Shown: positions 13,648 through 15,134 of the stretch, piece after piece | Layout of the letters: each line of letters begins with the position of its first letter | Numbering within the stretch: position 1 is the first letter of the stretch | NCBI GenBank assembly: GCA_000433535.1 | Contig: FR892661.1 | Coordinates: 91,989-107,122 of the forward strand | Direction: 5' to 3' | Source: Dorea sp. CAG:317 | Lineage (GTDB): Bacteria; Bacillota; Clostridia; Lachnospirales; Lachnospiraceae | DNA: 15,134 nucleotides | Translations under genes and position numbers: made by a program | Notes under the pieces: model-generated | The model's database searches: none | What the model was told of the DNA's origin: nothing | Seen by the model: only the letters and a program-made list of their open reading frames with translations

Positions 13648-13658
13648 AATTTACCTCC

Positions 13659-14198
13659 TTATTTTGTAAACGGCATATTGAACTGTGTTAACAATTCACG
13701 AGCCTCTTCGTCAGTTTTTGCTGTTGTAACAAAAATAACATCCATACCTCTTACTTTGTCAACCTTATCGTACTCGATCTCCGGGAAGATAAGCTGCTCT
13801 TTGATTCCAAGTGCATAGTTTCCTCTTCCGTCAAATGCGTTAGGGTTAACACCTCTGAAGTCACGTACACGAGGTAATGCAAGGTTGATCAGACGATCAA
13901 CGAACTCATACATTTTTTCTCCTCTTAAAGTAACTTTACATCCAATTGCCATGCCCTCTCTTAATTTGAAGTTAGCAACTGATTTTTTAGCTCTGCAGAC
14001 AACTGCTTTCTGTCCTGTGATCTTCTCAAGATCACCGATTGCTGAATCTAACAGTTTTGCATTGTCTTTTGCTTCACCAACACCCATGTTGATAACAACT
14101 TTGTCGAGTTTTGGCACTTCCATAATATTTTTATATCCGAACTTTTTGATTAATGCATCAACGATTTCGTTCTGATACTGCTCTTTCAGTCTACTCAA
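13659..14198 (-). CDS. rplE: Large ribosomal subunit protein uL5, TTG start
   Basis: L5, 179 residues, binds 5S rRNA with L18 and touches P-site tRNA and S13. Key stretches are VPKLDKVVINMGVGEA at about 43-58, LREGMAIGCKVTLRG, and RDFRGVNPNAFDGRGNYALG. The start is a TTG at 14198: GGAGG lies nine bases upstream, an in-frame stop stands just before it, and the first in-frame ATG is about 40 codons into the conserved sequence. It gives the MSRLKEQYQNEIV beginning expected of the family. Confidence 0.95.
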   Translation of the reverse strand: MSRLKEQYQNEIVDALIKKFGYKNIMEVPKLDKVVINMGVGEAKDNAKLLDSAIGDLEKITGQKAVVCRAKKSVANFKLREGMAIGCKVTLRGEKMYEFVDRLINLALPRVRDFRGVNPNAFDGRGNYALGIKEQLIFPEIEYDKVDKVRGMDVIFVTTAKTDEEARELLTQFNMPFTK

Positions 14199-14221
14199 AG
14201 CTCAAGTCCTCCTTCCTTCGA

Positions 14222-14533
14222 TTAATCGATCACTTCGCCTGTTGATTTTGCGTAGCGTACTTTTTTGTCTCCATCCATTTTAACGCCAACTCTTGTAGCA
14301 GTTCCTTTGTGCACATACATAACATTAGAAATGTCGATTGCACCTTCCTGATGGATGATTCCGCCATTTGCATTGGCAGCGCTTGGTTTTGTGTGTTTTG
14401 TCAGCATATTCACGCCTTCAACAACAACTTTACCGTCTTTCTGGTTTACAGAGAGAACTTTGCCTTCTTTGTCTTTATCTTTACCAGCGATTACTTTTAC
14501 AGTGTCGCCTTTTTTAATCTTTAACATTGACAT
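14222..14533 (-). CDS. rplX: Large ribosomal subunit protein uL24
   Basis: L24, 103 residues, an early 23S rRNA-binding assembly initiator. The KOW motif is at the start: KIKKGDTVKVIAGKDKDKEG at about 5-24; GVNMLTKHTKPSAAN follows. The first ATG (14533) has GGAGG seven bases upstream and is preferred over the second ATG two codons later. Gaps are 12 bases to rplN and 23 bases to rplE. Confidence 0.98.
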   Translation of the reverse strand: MSMLKIKKGDTVKVIAGKDKDKEGKVLSVNQKDGKVVVEGVNMLTKHTKPSAANANGGIIHQEGAIDISNVMYVHKGTATRVGVKMDGDKKVRYAKSTGEVID

Positions 14534-14545
14534 GTCCTGACCTCC

Positions 14546-14914
14546 TTAAAGTACTTCCGGAGCTAAGGAAACAATTCTCATGAACTGTTTGTCACGAAGC
14601 TCTCGTGCTACTGGCCCAAAGATACGGGTTCCTCTTGGTGTCTTATCGTCTTTTATAATTACAGCAGCATTTTCATCGAAACGGATGTAAGAACCATCTT
14701 TACGACGAGTACTGTTTACAGTACGAACAACTACAGCTTTTACTACATCACCTTTTTTAACAACGCCGCCTGGTGTTGCATCTTTAACGCTGGCAATGAT
14801 CACATCTCCGATACTAGCGTATCTTCTTGTTGAACCGCCAAGAACACGAATGCAAAGTAACTCTTTCGCACCTGTATTGTCTGCTACTTTCAGTCTGCTT
14901 TCTTGCTGTATCAT
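14546..14914 (-). CDS. rplN: Large ribosomal subunit protein uL14
   Basis: L14, 122 residues, at the subunit interface. It begins MIQQESRLKVADNTGAKELL and ends with ARELRDKQFMRIVSLAPEVL; GDVIIASVKDATPGG lies at about 36-50. The ATG at 14914 is chosen because GGAGG stands nine bases before it and the length then equals the family norm; a longer reading that runs back to 14962 would overlap rpsQ and adds residues not found in L14. Confidence 0.97.
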   Translation of the reverse strand: MIQQESRLKVADNTGAKELLCIRVLGGSTRRYASIGDVIIASVKDATPGGVVKKGDVVKAVVVRTVNSTRRKDGSYIRFDENAAVIIKDDKTPRGTRIFGPVARELRDKQFMRIVSLAPEVL

Positions 14915-14933
14915 GCAGGTTTCCCTCCTTATA

Positions 14934-15134
14934 CTATTTTGCTTTCTCCATAATCTCAACAAGTCTCCATCTCTTGTCTTTAGATAAAGGTCTTGTTTCC
15001 ATAACTTTTACTTTGTCACCAATGTTGCACTCATTTGCTTCATCATGTGCTTTTAATTTGTAAGTTCTCTTTACGATCTTTTTGTAAAGAGGATGCTTTA
15101 CATGATCTTCAACTGCAACAACTATGGTCTTATC
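14934..15134 (-). CDS. rpsQ: Small ribosomal subunit protein uS17 (partial, 5' end outside window)
   Basis: Sixty-six C-terminal residues are visible and end at a TAG at 14934; the first codons lie to the right of the window. The S17 OB-fold pattern is seen in TIVVAVEDHVKHPLYKKIVK, the AHDEANECNIGDKVKVMETR block and the conserved RPLSKDKRWRLVEI. It binds 16S rRNA early in 30S assembly. The gap to rplN is 19 bases and holds the rplN ribosome binding site. Confidence 0.95.
   Translation of the reverse strand, partial: DKTIVVAVEDHVKHPLYKKIVKRTYKLKAHDEANECNIGDKVKVMETRPLSKDKRWRLVEIMEKAK

Noticed and set aside
14915..14962. N-terminally extended L14 beginning at 14962
   Set aside because: It overlaps the rpsQ end and the added residues are foreign to L14; the ATG at 14914 has a GGAGG and gives the normal length.

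Overview
The window is a stretch of low-GC Gram-positive chromosome, read entirely on the minus strand. The best fit is a gut-type Clostridia of the Lachnospiraceae (Clostridium cluster XIVa) group. This rests on the gene order of the ribosomal protein cluster, strong AGGAGG-type ribosome binding sites, an extended L17 protein, a zinc-type S14, a KOW-domain gene between map and infA, and rpsD lying between rpsK and rpoA. The exact genus cannot be told from the sequence alone.

In transcription order (right to left), positions 15134 to about 7476 hold the spc part of the S10-spc-alpha supercluster: rpsQ (cut by the window edge), rplN, rplX, rplE, rpsN, rpsH, rplF, rplR, rpsE, rpmD, rplO, secY, adk, map, a KOW-domain RNA-binding protein gene and infA. 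Two of these genes (rpmD and, further on, rpmJ) are very short. A hairpin follows infA. After it come two AT-rich 20-bp tandem repeats and a good sigma-A type promoter, then the alpha part: rpmJ, rpsM, rpsK, rpsD, rpoA and rplQ. This part ends at a textbook intrinsic terminator at 3404-3436. Together the genes supply 30S and 50S proteins, IF-1, the RNA polymerase alpha subunit, the SecY translocon, adenylate kinase and methionine aminopeptidase.

Left of the terminator is a two-gene operon: an NhaC-family sodium/proton antiporter and an MtaA-like (URO-D fold) zinc methyltransferase, six bases apart and ending in a hairpin terminator at about 771-807. Beyond it, an extended -10 promoter overlapping a palindrome drives a flavoprotein oxidoreductase that runs off the left edge. 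That protein joins a NuoF-type iron-sulfur segment to a GltD-type segment.

The coding content of the ribosomal region is conventional. The part that is not conventional is the non-coding DNA of the alpha operon. Three spacers (rpoA-rplQ, rpsK-rpsM, and the 418-base rpsM-rpmJ gap) hold hairpin after hairpin without U-tracts and share a GATAAGC..GAAG motif. The rpsM-rpmJ spacer looks like a structured RNA or a cluster of palindromic elements and is the best candidate here for something undescribed. No CRISPR array, tRNA, rRNA, insertion sequence or phage gene was seen.
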